A stretch of DNA of 64,000 bases from Candidatus Woesearchaeota archaeon (GTDB taxonomy: Archaea; Nanobdellota; Nanobdellia; Woesearchaeales; UBA10216), in contig JACPBY010000004.1 of assembly GCA_016180065.1 (NCBI GenBank), positions 1 to 64,000 on the forward strand, given 5' to 3'. Numbering within the stretch: position 1 is the stretch's first letter; each line of letters starts with the position of its first letter. Under the pieces are notes generated by a model that was not told where the DNA came from, made no database searches, and saw only the letters and a list, made by a program, of their open reading frames with translations. Positions 45,124 through 53,002 of this stretch are shown piece by piece. The position numbers and the translations under genes were made by a program.

Positions 45124-46107
45124 TTATTTTATTGCTTTCTCAAAGCGCTTCATCTCTTCAACGAGCTTTGCAGTCAGAGGTGGGTCGCCGCTGCTGTGGC
45201 CGGAAATTGCAAAGATGAGCCTTGACCCTGGCAACGCCTTGTGAAGCAGCCATGCCTGTGCAGGAGGGCATAACGCATCGTAACGGCCCTGCGCGATTGA
45301 TACATGAATTTTTGCGGCTGCTATCCTGTGGCAGTTGTCAAGGATGTAGTTCTTTGGCATAAAACATCCGTTTTCCATGTAATATGACTCAATTATGGCC
45401 ATTGACTTGTGCCCGGGATGGGAGCTTGCCTTTCCCATGATTTTCATCACGTCCCTGTGTGTCGTGTTAAGTTTCAGCAGCGAAAGCTCGTAATATGCAA
45501 ACTCAAAAGCAAACTTGTTGCTTATCCTCCTGTTCCTTGATTTCATCTGCTTTACATAGTAGCCAATAGCGTCATCCCTCTGCGCAGGAGGGACATGGCT
45601 CACGAACCTTTCCCATGCGTCGGGAAAATACTCCTCTGCACCGCCGCCATAGGTATACCTGATGTCTTTCTTCCTGCCAAGGAAAACGCCGCGAAGCAGC
45701 ATGCCCGTTACTGTTTCAGGGTGCTTTATCGCGTACACGAGAGAAAGCGTTGAGCCCCAGCTGCCGCCAAACAAAAAGACCTTTTTCAGGTTCAGGAATT
45801 CCAGCAGCTTCCTCATATCAGAGACAAGCTTCCATGTTGTGTTGGCATTAAGAGAACCAAATGGCTTGCTCCTGTTAGCCCCGCGCTGGTCAAAAAGTAT
45901 GATGTTCCACTTCTTCGGGTTGAAGAATCTCCTGCTGTTCCCGTCGCAGCCAGCCCCGGGCCCGCCGTGAACGTAAAGCACAGGTTTGCCTTTGGGATTG
46001 CCGCACAGCTCGTAATATAACTGGTGGCCGTCTCCCACAGAAAGGTAGCCGTGGCGGTAAGGCCTGATTTTCGGGAACAGCTTTGCCTGCTTCATTAGCT
46101 GATTCAT
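45124..46107 (-). CDS. pip: proline iminopeptidase (alpha/beta hydrolase)
   Basis: VLYVHGGPGAGCDGNSRRFFNPKKWNIILFDQRGANRSKP; LFGGSWGSTLSLVYA. Confidence 0.92.
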   Translation of the reverse strand: MNQLMKQAKLFPKIRPYRHGYLSVGDGHQLYYELCGNPKGKPVLYVHGGPGAGCDGNSRRFFNPKKWNIILFDQRGANRSKPFGSLNANTTWKLVSDMRKLLEFLNLKKVFLFGGSWGSTLSLVYAIKHPETVTGMLLRGVFLGRKKDIRYTYGGGAEEYFPDAWERFVSHVPPAQRDDAIGYYVKQMKSRNRRISNKFAFEFAYYELSLLKLNTTHRDVMKIMGKASSHPGHKSMAIIESYYMENGCFMPKNYILDNCHRIAAAKIHVSIAQGRYDALCPPAQAWLLHKALPGSRLIFAISGHSSGDPPLTAKLVEEMKRFEKAIK

Positions 46108-46182
46108 CGCAGCCGCGGCTTAAATATCTTTTTATCTGTTCAGCAGCAAAGATTAAAAGCAGAAGCAACTGGCTGCTGCCTT

Positions 46183-48348
46183 ATGGCTGAGGCTGTCAAA
46201 AACCATGTTGAGATTGAGGGAAAAACCTCGAATCTTGTGGTCAATGTTGCATTGGATACTGTAAAAATCGGCAAGCAGGCTCTCGTCTTTGTTGGAACTA
46301 GGCAGTCGGCAGAGAAATCAGCTGAAGAAATAGCCAACCACCTGAAGCTGGCTAATGCCAATCTTCTTGCTGTTGCAGAAGAAGCGCTTCATGCACTCTC
46401 CAGGCCGACAAAGCAGTGCGAAAGGCTTGCCAGGTGCATAAAAGGAGGGGCTGCGTTCCACCACAGCGGCCTTACCGGAAAACAGAGGCAGCTGGTTGAA
46501 GACAATTTTCGCAGCGGCATAATCAAGATAATCTGTTGCACGCCGACACTTGCGGCGGGCGTAGACCTTCCAGCATTCAGGGCAGTCATTCGCGACCTTA
46601 AGAGGTTTTCAGGGAGGGCCGGCTACGGCTACGGAGGCTCTGACTGGATACCTGTGCTTGAGTATTTGCAAATGACAGGGAGGGCAGGGAGGCCAAGGTT
46701 TGACACTGAAGGCCAGGCGATAATCCTGGCTGACTCTGAATCCGAAGAGGATGAGATAACCAAGCGCTATGTCCTGGGGGAGCCGGAGCCGATTTTGTCA
46801 AAGCTGGCTGTCGAGCCGGTGCTCAGGACATACCTGCTTTCACTGATTGCGACAAGATTTGTCGGGAACAGGAAAGAGGTCATGCAGTTCTTTTCAAAAA
46901 CATTCTGGGCGCACCAGTTCGAGGACTTCGGGCAGCTTGAGAAAACCATTGACAAGATGCTCCTGCTGCTTGAGGATTGGGAATTCATAAAAAACAGCAA
47001 TGGCAGCCCGGAGTTTGTTTCAGCTTCTGAGCTGAAAGATAAAGCCATCATGCCAACGCCTGTTGGCGAGAGGGTAGCTGAGCTTTACATAGACCCCCTT
47101 ACAGCGCACGAGATAATGTGTGGATTGAGAAAGGCAGCTGCAAAAAAAATTTCCGAGCCGGAACCGTTCCAGCTCCTGCAGCTTATCTCCTCAACACTTG
47201 AAATGAGGCCGCTTCTAAGGGTGAAGGTGAGGGAGCTTGAGGATTTCCAGGCAATTCTTGCCGAACAGGGAGGCATGCAGCTTGTGGAAGAACCGTCAAT
47301 GTTCGAGGAAGAATATGAGGACTTCCTTGCGTCTGTGAAGACAGCAAGGTTCTTTTGGGAGTGGATTGATGAAAAGGACGAGGAATACCTGCTCGAAAAG
47401 TATGGAATCAGGCCGGGAGAGGTGCACGCCAAGCTTGAAAACGCTGACTGGCTGCTTTACTCGGTTGCCGAGCTTGCAAAACTGATGCAGCTGCAGCCGC
47501 TGCTGCGACACATTACAAAATTAAGGTTCCGGGTGCAATCCGGCGTAAAGGAGGAATTGCTGCCCCTGCTGCAGCTTAAGGGCGTAGGGAGGGTGAGGGC
47601 AAGAAAACTGTTCAGCAACAGGATAAGAAGCCTCGGTGACGTGAAAACAGCGGATGTGAGCACACTTACGCAAATCCTTGGCAGCGGCAAAATTGCTGCA
47701 GACATAAAGCAGCAGCTTGGGGAGAAAGTTGAAGCAGTCAAGGAAGGCAGGAGGAAAGGGCAGATAAACCTCACAAAATACGGTTATAAGAGGAGCAATA
47801 GCATGGCTTTTGGGTTTTTGAAGTTCTGGAAACGAAGAGCAGCACCTTTGCAGCCAAATGAATTTTCCAAAGTGCTGATGGCAACTGCGCATGTGCAGAA
47901 TGAGCTTGGAGAAGCCTCAAAGTCCTTGAACGAAAAAAAGAAGCCTGACAAAGAGCGGCTGGAGGGAGCTTTGAATCATCTCATTAGTGCGCAAAGTTAT
48001 GATGAATCGGCTGTGGTTTCAAGCCATAATATCTGGAACTGGCTTTCAAATGCACCTCCAGAGGCACTCAACCCAACTGACCACTACATGCTTCTTCTTT
48101 TTGGAAAAGAGCCGCCTGTACAAATAAAGAGGTATATGGGAACAGTGCGTTTAGCCCTTCAAAACTGTGACAGCACAGGTTACCTCCGAGGAGAAGCCTG
48201 GAAAGTGATAATACTCAATCTCCACAGAAGGTTGATACACGACGTCGGTTTCCTGTATCGCCACTTACTCACAGAACAGCATTATCTCCAACAGACAGGC
48301 GAGTTGAGGATTTCTTCTGCTTATAGAACGCCTTTGTTCACGCACTGA
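46183..48348 (+). CDS. Hel308-like helicase lacking the N-terminal RecA1 domain, with extra C-terminal region
   Basis: Begins at the domain linker (VALDTVKIGKQALVFVGTRQSAEKSAEEIA); has HHSGLTGKQRQLVEDNFRSG, CTPTLAAGVDLPA, QMTGRAGRPRFDTEG; about 190 extra aa after GQINLTKYGY. Confidence 0.82.
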   Translation: MAEAVKNHVEIEGKTSNLVVNVALDTVKIGKQALVFVGTRQSAEKSAEEIANHLKLANANLLAVAEEALHALSRPTKQCERLARCIKGGAAFHHSGLTGKQRQLVEDNFRSGIIKIICCTPTLAAGVDLPAFRAVIRDLKRFSGRAGYGYGGSDWIPVLEYLQMTGRAGRPRFDTEGQAIILADSESEEDEITKRYVLGEPEPILSKLAVEPVLRTYLLSLIATRFVGNRKEVMQFFSKTFWAHQFEDFGQLEKTIDKMLLLLEDWEFIKNSNGSPEFVSASELKDKAIMPTPVGERVAELYIDPLTAHEIMCGLRKAAAKKISEPEPFQLLQLISSTLEMRPLLRVKVRELEDFQAILAEQGGMQLVEEPSMFEEEYEDFLASVKTARFFWEWIDEKDEEYLLEKYGIRPGEVHAKLENADWLLYSVAELAKLMQLQPLLRHITKLRFRVQSGVKEELLPLLQLKGVGRVRARKLFSNRIRSLGDVKTADVSTLTQILGSGKIAADIKQQLGEKVEAVKEGRRKGQINLTKYGYKRSNSMAFGFLKFWKRRAAPLQPNEFSKVLMATAHVQNELGEASKSLNEKKKPDKERLEGALNHLISAQSYDESAVVSSHNIWNWLSNAPPEALNPTDHYMLLLFGKEPPVQIKRYMGTVRLALQNCDSTGYLRGEAWKVIILNLHRRLIHDVGFLYRHLLTEQHYLQQTGELRISSAYRTPLFTH

Positions 48349-48477
48349 AACAGCAAAGTATTTAAACGCGGCAAGCTGCCCAGCCTTATCTTGTTTTGAT
48401 TTGTTTCAGTTTCGGCTTTATTCTGCTGTTCTAACAGCTGTTAGGATGACCACAGAAGAAGCACGAAAGCAGGCGGA

Positions 48478-48750
48478 GTGAGTGTTAAAATGCAAATGCA
48501 AGAAGTGCAGTCTTTAACAGGCATGGAAGAGCGGCTTTCAGACCTCAGGAGGAAGCTGATGACCCTTGAGTGGGACAAGAGCCACAACGAGTTCAAGTAC
48601 TCCCAGATTAAGACAGAATGCGAAAGCCTTCAGAAAAAGGTTGAAGGCATAAAAGCGGAAATCAGGGAACAGGAAACAGTCAAAGAGGCAAAAGAAACAG
48701 CAACCGCTGCAGAAGCGAAAGAGCAGCCACAGGCAGCTACAGAATCTTGA
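48478..48750 (+). CDS. small coiled-coil protein
   Basis: MEERLSDLRRKLMTLEWDKSHNEFKYSQIKTECESLQKKVEGIKAEIREQE. Confidence 0.6.
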   Translation: MSVKMQMQEVQSLTGMEERLSDLRRKLMTLEWDKSHNEFKYSQIKTECESLQKKVEGIKAEIREQETVKEAKETATAAEAKEQPQAATES

Positions 48751-49081
48751 GGCTTCCTGTCACTTTATCTATCTTCTCTTCATTGTCAGGGCCGATTCCC
48801 AGGCAGGTTACTGTTCCCGGAGCCACAGTTGTGTGGCCGGCATCAGTGATTAGTGATGTAACGAGCTTTTCCTTTCTTGCCAGAGCTTCATACTTCCTCA
48901 GCTCATCCAAGCCGGCAGCCTTCAGCACGACCTTCTTGCCTCCCCCTGAGCGCCACTCATCAATAACGCCCTTTGAAGATTTCAGCGCTGCCTCAAGGGA
49001 AGCGTGGGCGACCTGAACGCAGGCTTTGCCCTTCGGAAGCTTCAAATCTGTCCGGACAAGAATGACCTGCTTGTAACCCAT
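48737..49081 (-). CDS. pth2: peptidyl-tRNA hydrolase (Pth2)
   Basis: MGYKQVILVRTDLKLPKGKACVQVAHASLEA; LITDAGHTTVAPGTVTCLGIGPD. Confidence 0.95.
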   Translation of the reverse strand: MGYKQVILVRTDLKLPKGKACVQVAHASLEAALKSSKGVIDEWRSGGGKKVVLKAAGLDELRKYEALARKEKLVTSLITDAGHTTVAPGTVTCLGIGPDNEEKIDKVTGSLKIL

Positions 49082-49225
49082 GGCAACTGCTTCTCTTTTG
49101 CAGCGGTTAAAAACTTTTCCCTTGAGATGGCGCATGCACAATTCACAAAAATTTTAAAGACAAACCCAGTTAAGCGCAGCATCAGGCTACAGCAACTTCA
49201 ACAATTACACCGGTGGGCGCAGACA

Positions 49226-49546
49226 ATGAGTGATAACTTTATCTTTATCGGCACAAAGCCGCTGATGAGTTACGTGACCGCTGTCGTAATGCAGTTCACA
49301 GCCAGGAATGCAGAAACAGTGGTTGTGAAAGCAAGGGGCAAATTCATCAGCAGGGCGGTTGACGTTGCCGAGGTAGCAACGAAGCGCTTTCTTGAAGGGC
49401 AGGCAGAGATAAGGCACATCTCCACAAGCTCTGAAGGGTTCACAACAAATGAAGGCAGGCAGGTAAGGGTTTCTTCAATAGAGATAACGCTTGGAAAGAA
49501 GAACATGGACGCCTTAGCTCCTCAGAGCAGCTGTACAATGCCATAA
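49226..49546 (+). CDS. albA: DNA/RNA-binding protein Alba
   Basis: NFIFIGTKPLMSYVTAVVMQF...VVVKARGKFISRAVDVAEVATKRF. Confidence 0.92.
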   Translation: MSDNFIFIGTKPLMSYVTAVVMQFTARNAETVVVKARGKFISRAVDVAEVATKRFLEGQAEIRHISTSSEGFTTNEGRQVRVSSIEITLGKKNMDALAPQSSCTMP

Positions 49547-50151
49547 ACAGCCGGGGCTATAAACGAGAACGCCCATATGTTGAAGATAATGTGCGTAACA
49601 ATAAAAAGCGCGGTCCTGCCGGCATTGCTGCCAAGAAGGATATAGCCCGGGGCTATGATTGCATCGTAAATTATCGTCATTATTATGCCTGTCGAGGTTA
49701 TGCTATCTGCCTGGTGAAAAATGTTCGGGGCGGCCAGCCCGACTACCGCTATTCCTATGAAAGAGACGAACGTGGAGTAAGTAAACCTTTCAGAGAGAAC
49801 CTCTGCGAGGAAAAGCCCCACAAGCCCAACCACCAGCCCAGGCAGCCTGCCAAAAGAAACTGATGTTACCACAAGGCCAACCATTATGAGCTCAACACCA
49901 AGTGATACTTTAATCCACCTGTTGTAAAGCATTGAAACTGTCCCAATTGCAATGAAAAATACCATGACAATAATAACTTTGATGTAGTTCCAAAAAAAGA
50001 AGAGCAGCACAAGAGCAGCAAGCATAAACAGGGCAATAAGCCTTCTTTCAATCAGAAACCTGATGAACGATGCCAGGTTCTCCAGCCCGGGAACTTTCGA
50101 GTGAGCCCACGCTACCAAGTCATTTTTCTTCTTCGGGTTTCCCGGCTCCAT
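49522..50151 (-). CDS. multi-pass membrane protein, member 1 of a four-gene family
   Basis: AIGTVSMLYNRWIKVSLGVELIMVGLVVTSVSFGRLPGLVVGLVG; compare 50457, 51043, 51723 ORFs. Confidence 0.75.
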   Translation of the reverse strand: MEPGNPKKKNDLVAWAHSKVPGLENLASFIRFLIERRLIALFMLAALVLLFFFWNYIKVIIVMVFFIAIGTVSMLYNRWIKVSLGVELIMVGLVVTSVSFGRLPGLVVGLVGLFLAEVLSERFTYSTFVSFIGIAVVGLAAPNIFHQADSITSTGIIMTIIYDAIIAPGYILLGSNAGRTALFIVTHIIFNIWAFSFIAPAVYGIVQLL

Positions 50152-50187
50152 TTTTCACACCATGAGCGCAACGTGAGGTGCGCAGCA

Positions 50188-50256
50188 ATAAGGGGGCGAG
50201 CAGCAGCGAGCTTGTTTCTCTTGTTGGGTTGATAAGGGGGCGAGCAGCAGCGAGCT
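50188..50256. repeat. 25-bp direct repeat ATAAGGGGGCGAGCAGCAGCGAGCT, two copies
   Basis: Copies at 50188-50212 and 50232-50256. Confidence 0.9.
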
Positions 50257-50265
50257 CCCTTATAA

Positions 50266-50393
50266 TGAGCCCGCCGGGATTTGAACCCGGATCAATCGGT
50301 TTCCACTGACTTCGTTCGTAGTTTTTTGATTGACCTTTTTCGCAAAAAGGCCACCCGAAGCCGATCGCACTGTCCGGATTGTGCTACAGGCCC
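50266..50393 (-). tRNA. tRNA-Arg(UCG) with a 54-nt intron at 37/38
   Basis: Acceptor GGGCCUG/CGGGCUC; AUCGG-CUUCGG[50301-50354]A-CCGAU; T arm CCGGG-UUCAAAU-CCCGG. Intron has CCUUUUU-GCG-AAAAAGG hairpin. Confidence 0.88.
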
Positions 50394-50456
50394 AAAAGTT
50401 AACACCTGTAAAATGCCGAATAGTATTTAAAGCTATTTCATCTATGGCTAAATGCA

Positions 50457-51050
50457 ATGAAGGCTGTTGTTTTGGAAAAAATGCGCAAAGCTTCAGAGGC
50501 TTTTGCCACGAAGCTGGCGAAAAGGCATGTTGTGGCCACAGCTATCATGGCTCTTGCGGCAGTGGTTCTGCTCTTCAGCGTTCTCAAGGCGCTTTTGGGC
50601 ATTGCGCTGCTCTTTGTTCTGGGAGCTTTCTCTACTTACTACAAGCGGAAGCTTGAGGCGTTCGGTGCAGTGGGCTTTGAGCTTGTTACATTCACGGCAG
50701 TAATGGCTGGAATTGCATTTGGGCCGCTAATCGGCGCCCTGTTCGGGCTTGCGGTCTCGGCAGTGTCAGTGGCCATATCAAGGGACATTGGGCCAACTAC
50801 GCTGTTCTTTATTCTTGCCACTGCCGCGATAGGGGCAATTGCCAAAGGCTTGAGCTCAGCAGTTCCAACCGTTGCGCTGGGAATGGCTTCCCTCGCTTTT
50901 TCAACATTTGCCACGCACGCTTTCACATTCCTTGTTCAGAGGGATACAGAAATAAAAATCGTAGCCGCAACAGGGATTGTGGTGAACTTTTTTGTCAACT
51001 ACATATTGTTCGCTTTCGCTGCCGAACCCATTCTTAGGCTGTTCACGTGA
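50457..51050 (+). CDS. multi-pass membrane protein, member 2 of family
   Basis: GAFSTYYKRKLEAFGAVGFELVTFTAVMAGIAFGPLIGALFGLAV. Confidence 0.78.
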   Translation: MKAVVLEKMRKASEAFATKLAKRHVVATAIMALAAVVLLFSVLKALLGIALLFVLGAFSTYYKRKLEAFGAVGFELVTFTAVMAGIAFGPLIGALFGLAVSAVSVAISRDIGPTTLFFILATAAIGAIAKGLSSAVPTVALGMASLAFSTFATHAFTFLVQRDTEIKIVAATGIVVNFFVNYILFAFAAEPILRLFT

Positions 51051-51666
51051 TGATTCCCTTTGCAAATTCCCCTGCTATTGAGAAAACAACGAAGTTGAAC
51101 GGCACGTTAATGAGGACAAATGCAAAGAGCTTGAACCTTAGCTCAGCATCACTCTGAAAGGCGTAGAGCGGCTGCGCAACCGCGTTGTAAAGCAGGCTCA
51201 TGAGCAGCCCGAGTGTTACTATGTTCACTCCTGGGAAAAATGCTGCGGTGAAGCCGACAACCGCCCTCGCCGGGATGTAGCCTATTATGAATGCGTCAAT
51301 GCCCGAATTAAGCACTTCCGCAGCAACTGTCACGACTGCTCCGAAAAGGGCGCCAACCAGCGGGCCGTAAGCTACCCCCGCCAGGACAGTTGAGAAAGTC
51401 ACAAGCTCAACAGCCGGAGGAACTCTCATATACCTTTTGTATATTGTTGACAATACTGCAATAAGGGCGAGAAGCAGGAGGACGACAGCATTCTTTATGT
51501 AATTGCCAAAAAGAAACAGCACTGCCATTCCTCCTATGGTGGCGAAAAGCAGGGCTTTGTGGCGCAGCAGCAAAGCAAGGTAACGGGCAGTCGCGCCCGG
51601 GCCAAAAAGGCTCTTCAAACTCTGAAACTGCCCAGCATTCACTTTTCCTCCCTTATCCCCACTCAT
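51043..51666 (-). CDS. multi-pass membrane protein, member 3 of family
   Basis: AVLSTIYKRYMRVPPAVELVTFSTVLAGVAYGPLVGALFGAVV. Confidence 0.78.
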   Translation of the reverse strand: MSGDKGGKVNAGQFQSLKSLFGPGATARYLALLLRHKALLFATIGGMAVLFLFGNYIKNAVVLLLLALIAVLSTIYKRYMRVPPAVELVTFSTVLAGVAYGPLVGALFGAVVTVAAEVLNSGIDAFIIGYIPARAVVGFTAAFFPGVNIVTLGLLMSLLYNAVAQPLYAFQSDAELRFKLFAFVLINVPFNFVVFSIAGEFAKGIIT

Positions 51667-51722
51667 TGCTCCCAGAAATTGAAAAACAGATATAAACCTA
51701 TCTTATCAAAATTATAAAGAAT

Positions 51723-52310
51723 TTAAGCGACTGCCTTGAGGATTGCAAACAACGGCTCGCCAATGAACTTGAAGATAAGAAAATTAAGCGGTATGTTAAG
51801 CGAGCCAAAGTAAATTGACTTGATGCGCTTTTCAGGGTCGGTAAGGAGCCAGTAAACAGGCTGCTGCAGCGCGTTGTAAAGAAGGCTCATGAGGAAGCCA
51901 AGCATAGGCAGGCTCATGCCGTTACTGTAAAGCCACGGCGCAACAAAGGCAATCACTGCCCTGGGGAACGTATATGTTATGCTGAACGGGTCAAGAGCCT
52001 GCGAGGCTATTTCAGAAGTGATGCTGACCACCACCGCAAATAGTGCCCCAATCACAGGGCCGTAGAATACGCTGACAGCTACTGTTGCCAGTATGACCAG
52101 CTCAAAGGCAGGAGGAGCCTGAAAAACCCTTTTGTAAAACTGGGAAAATGTGCCGGCCAGCCCGAGTATGGTTATGATGATAAAAGCCTTCACCTGCTCA
52201 GTGAACAGCACAAACAGAAGGATGAAGACAAAAAAGGATGTCACGTACTGCCTGTGCTCCCGGCCATATCCATATAGCGAGACAAGCCACGCCCTTACCA
52301 TAAAAAGCAT
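51723..52310 (-). CDS. multi-pass membrane protein, member 4 of family
   Basis: GTFSQFYKRVFQAPPAFELVILATVAVSVFYGPVIGALFAVVV. Confidence 0.78.
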   Translation of the reverse strand: MLFMVRAWLVSLYGYGREHRQYVTSFFVFILLFVLFTEQVKAFIIITILGLAGTFSQFYKRVFQAPPAFELVILATVAVSVFYGPVIGALFAVVVSITSEIASQALDPFSITYTFPRAVIAFVAPWLYSNGMSLPMLGFLMSLLYNALQQPVYWLLTDPEKRIKSIYFGSLNIPLNFLIFKFIGEPLFAILKAVA

Positions 52311-52345
52311 AGAGGTGAAGGCTGAATATAAAACATTATCGAAAG

Positions 52346-53002
52346 TCAGCCCGGCAGCCTTCCCTCGATGCCATGAAGGACGCTGCTGGGGCTTAAGTAG
52401 CTGAAGGGCAGGTTTCTTTTAAGATGGATTCCCAGGTTTGTCACGACAATTTTCTTGTAGGCTTGCAACGCGGCTGGCAAAGCATCATCAAAGCTCTTCC
52501 CAGGCCTCCTGTGCAAGCTGCTGCTGGGCGCAATACTTTGCTTCTTTTCATACCTCGCCCTCATGTTTTTTACATGAGCACCTTTGCTTCCTTCATAGGC
52601 AGTTGCCGGCAAGAGCTCTGCAACAAGAGTCTCAAGAAAGCTTAGCTTGCTGTGGTGATTGCCAATGGTATCCTGCCTTACAACGCTTCTTAACGGCAGG
52701 TAGAAATCGTTTACTGCCTGCTTAAACCATTGTTGCATAGGAGGAGGAACAGACTCAAGAACAGCCTTCTCAGCAGTTGTCAGCTCTGTGCTGTACTTGC
52801 CATTGATTACTTCTTCAAGGAGATGGCGGGGCACCTCGCTAACCAGCTCATATGGCGGCATGTGGCAAGTTAATAGCAATTTCATGAAATATTTTTCCAT
52901 TTCCAGCCCTGCATAAGCCACAAAAACATTTAAATACGCTTCAGGGCTGACGCAGCTGTGGTAGCTATGGCTGATGGAAAAAACGACAAGGGCAAAAGCC
53001 AA
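52346..53002 (-). CDS. hypothetical protein (start uncertain; may begin at internal Met)
   Basis: ORF overlaps proS start on the opposite strand; no recognised family. Confidence 0.45.
   Translation of the reverse strand: MAFALVVFSISHSYHSCVSPEAYLNVFVAYAGLEMEKYFMKLLLTCHMPPYELVSEVPRHLLEEVINGKYSTELTTAEKAVLESVPPPMQQWFKQAVNDFYLPLRSVVRQDTIGNHHSKLSFLETLVAELLPATAYEGSKGAHVKNMRARYEKKQSIAPSSSLHRRPGKSFDDALPAALQAYKKIVVTNLGIHLKRNLPFSYLSPSSVLHGIEGRLPG

Noticed and set aside
50188-50256. Possible CRISPR array from two similar repeats
   Set aside because: Only two copies with a 19-bp spacer, no Cas genes, and similarity to a tRNA-leader hairpin.
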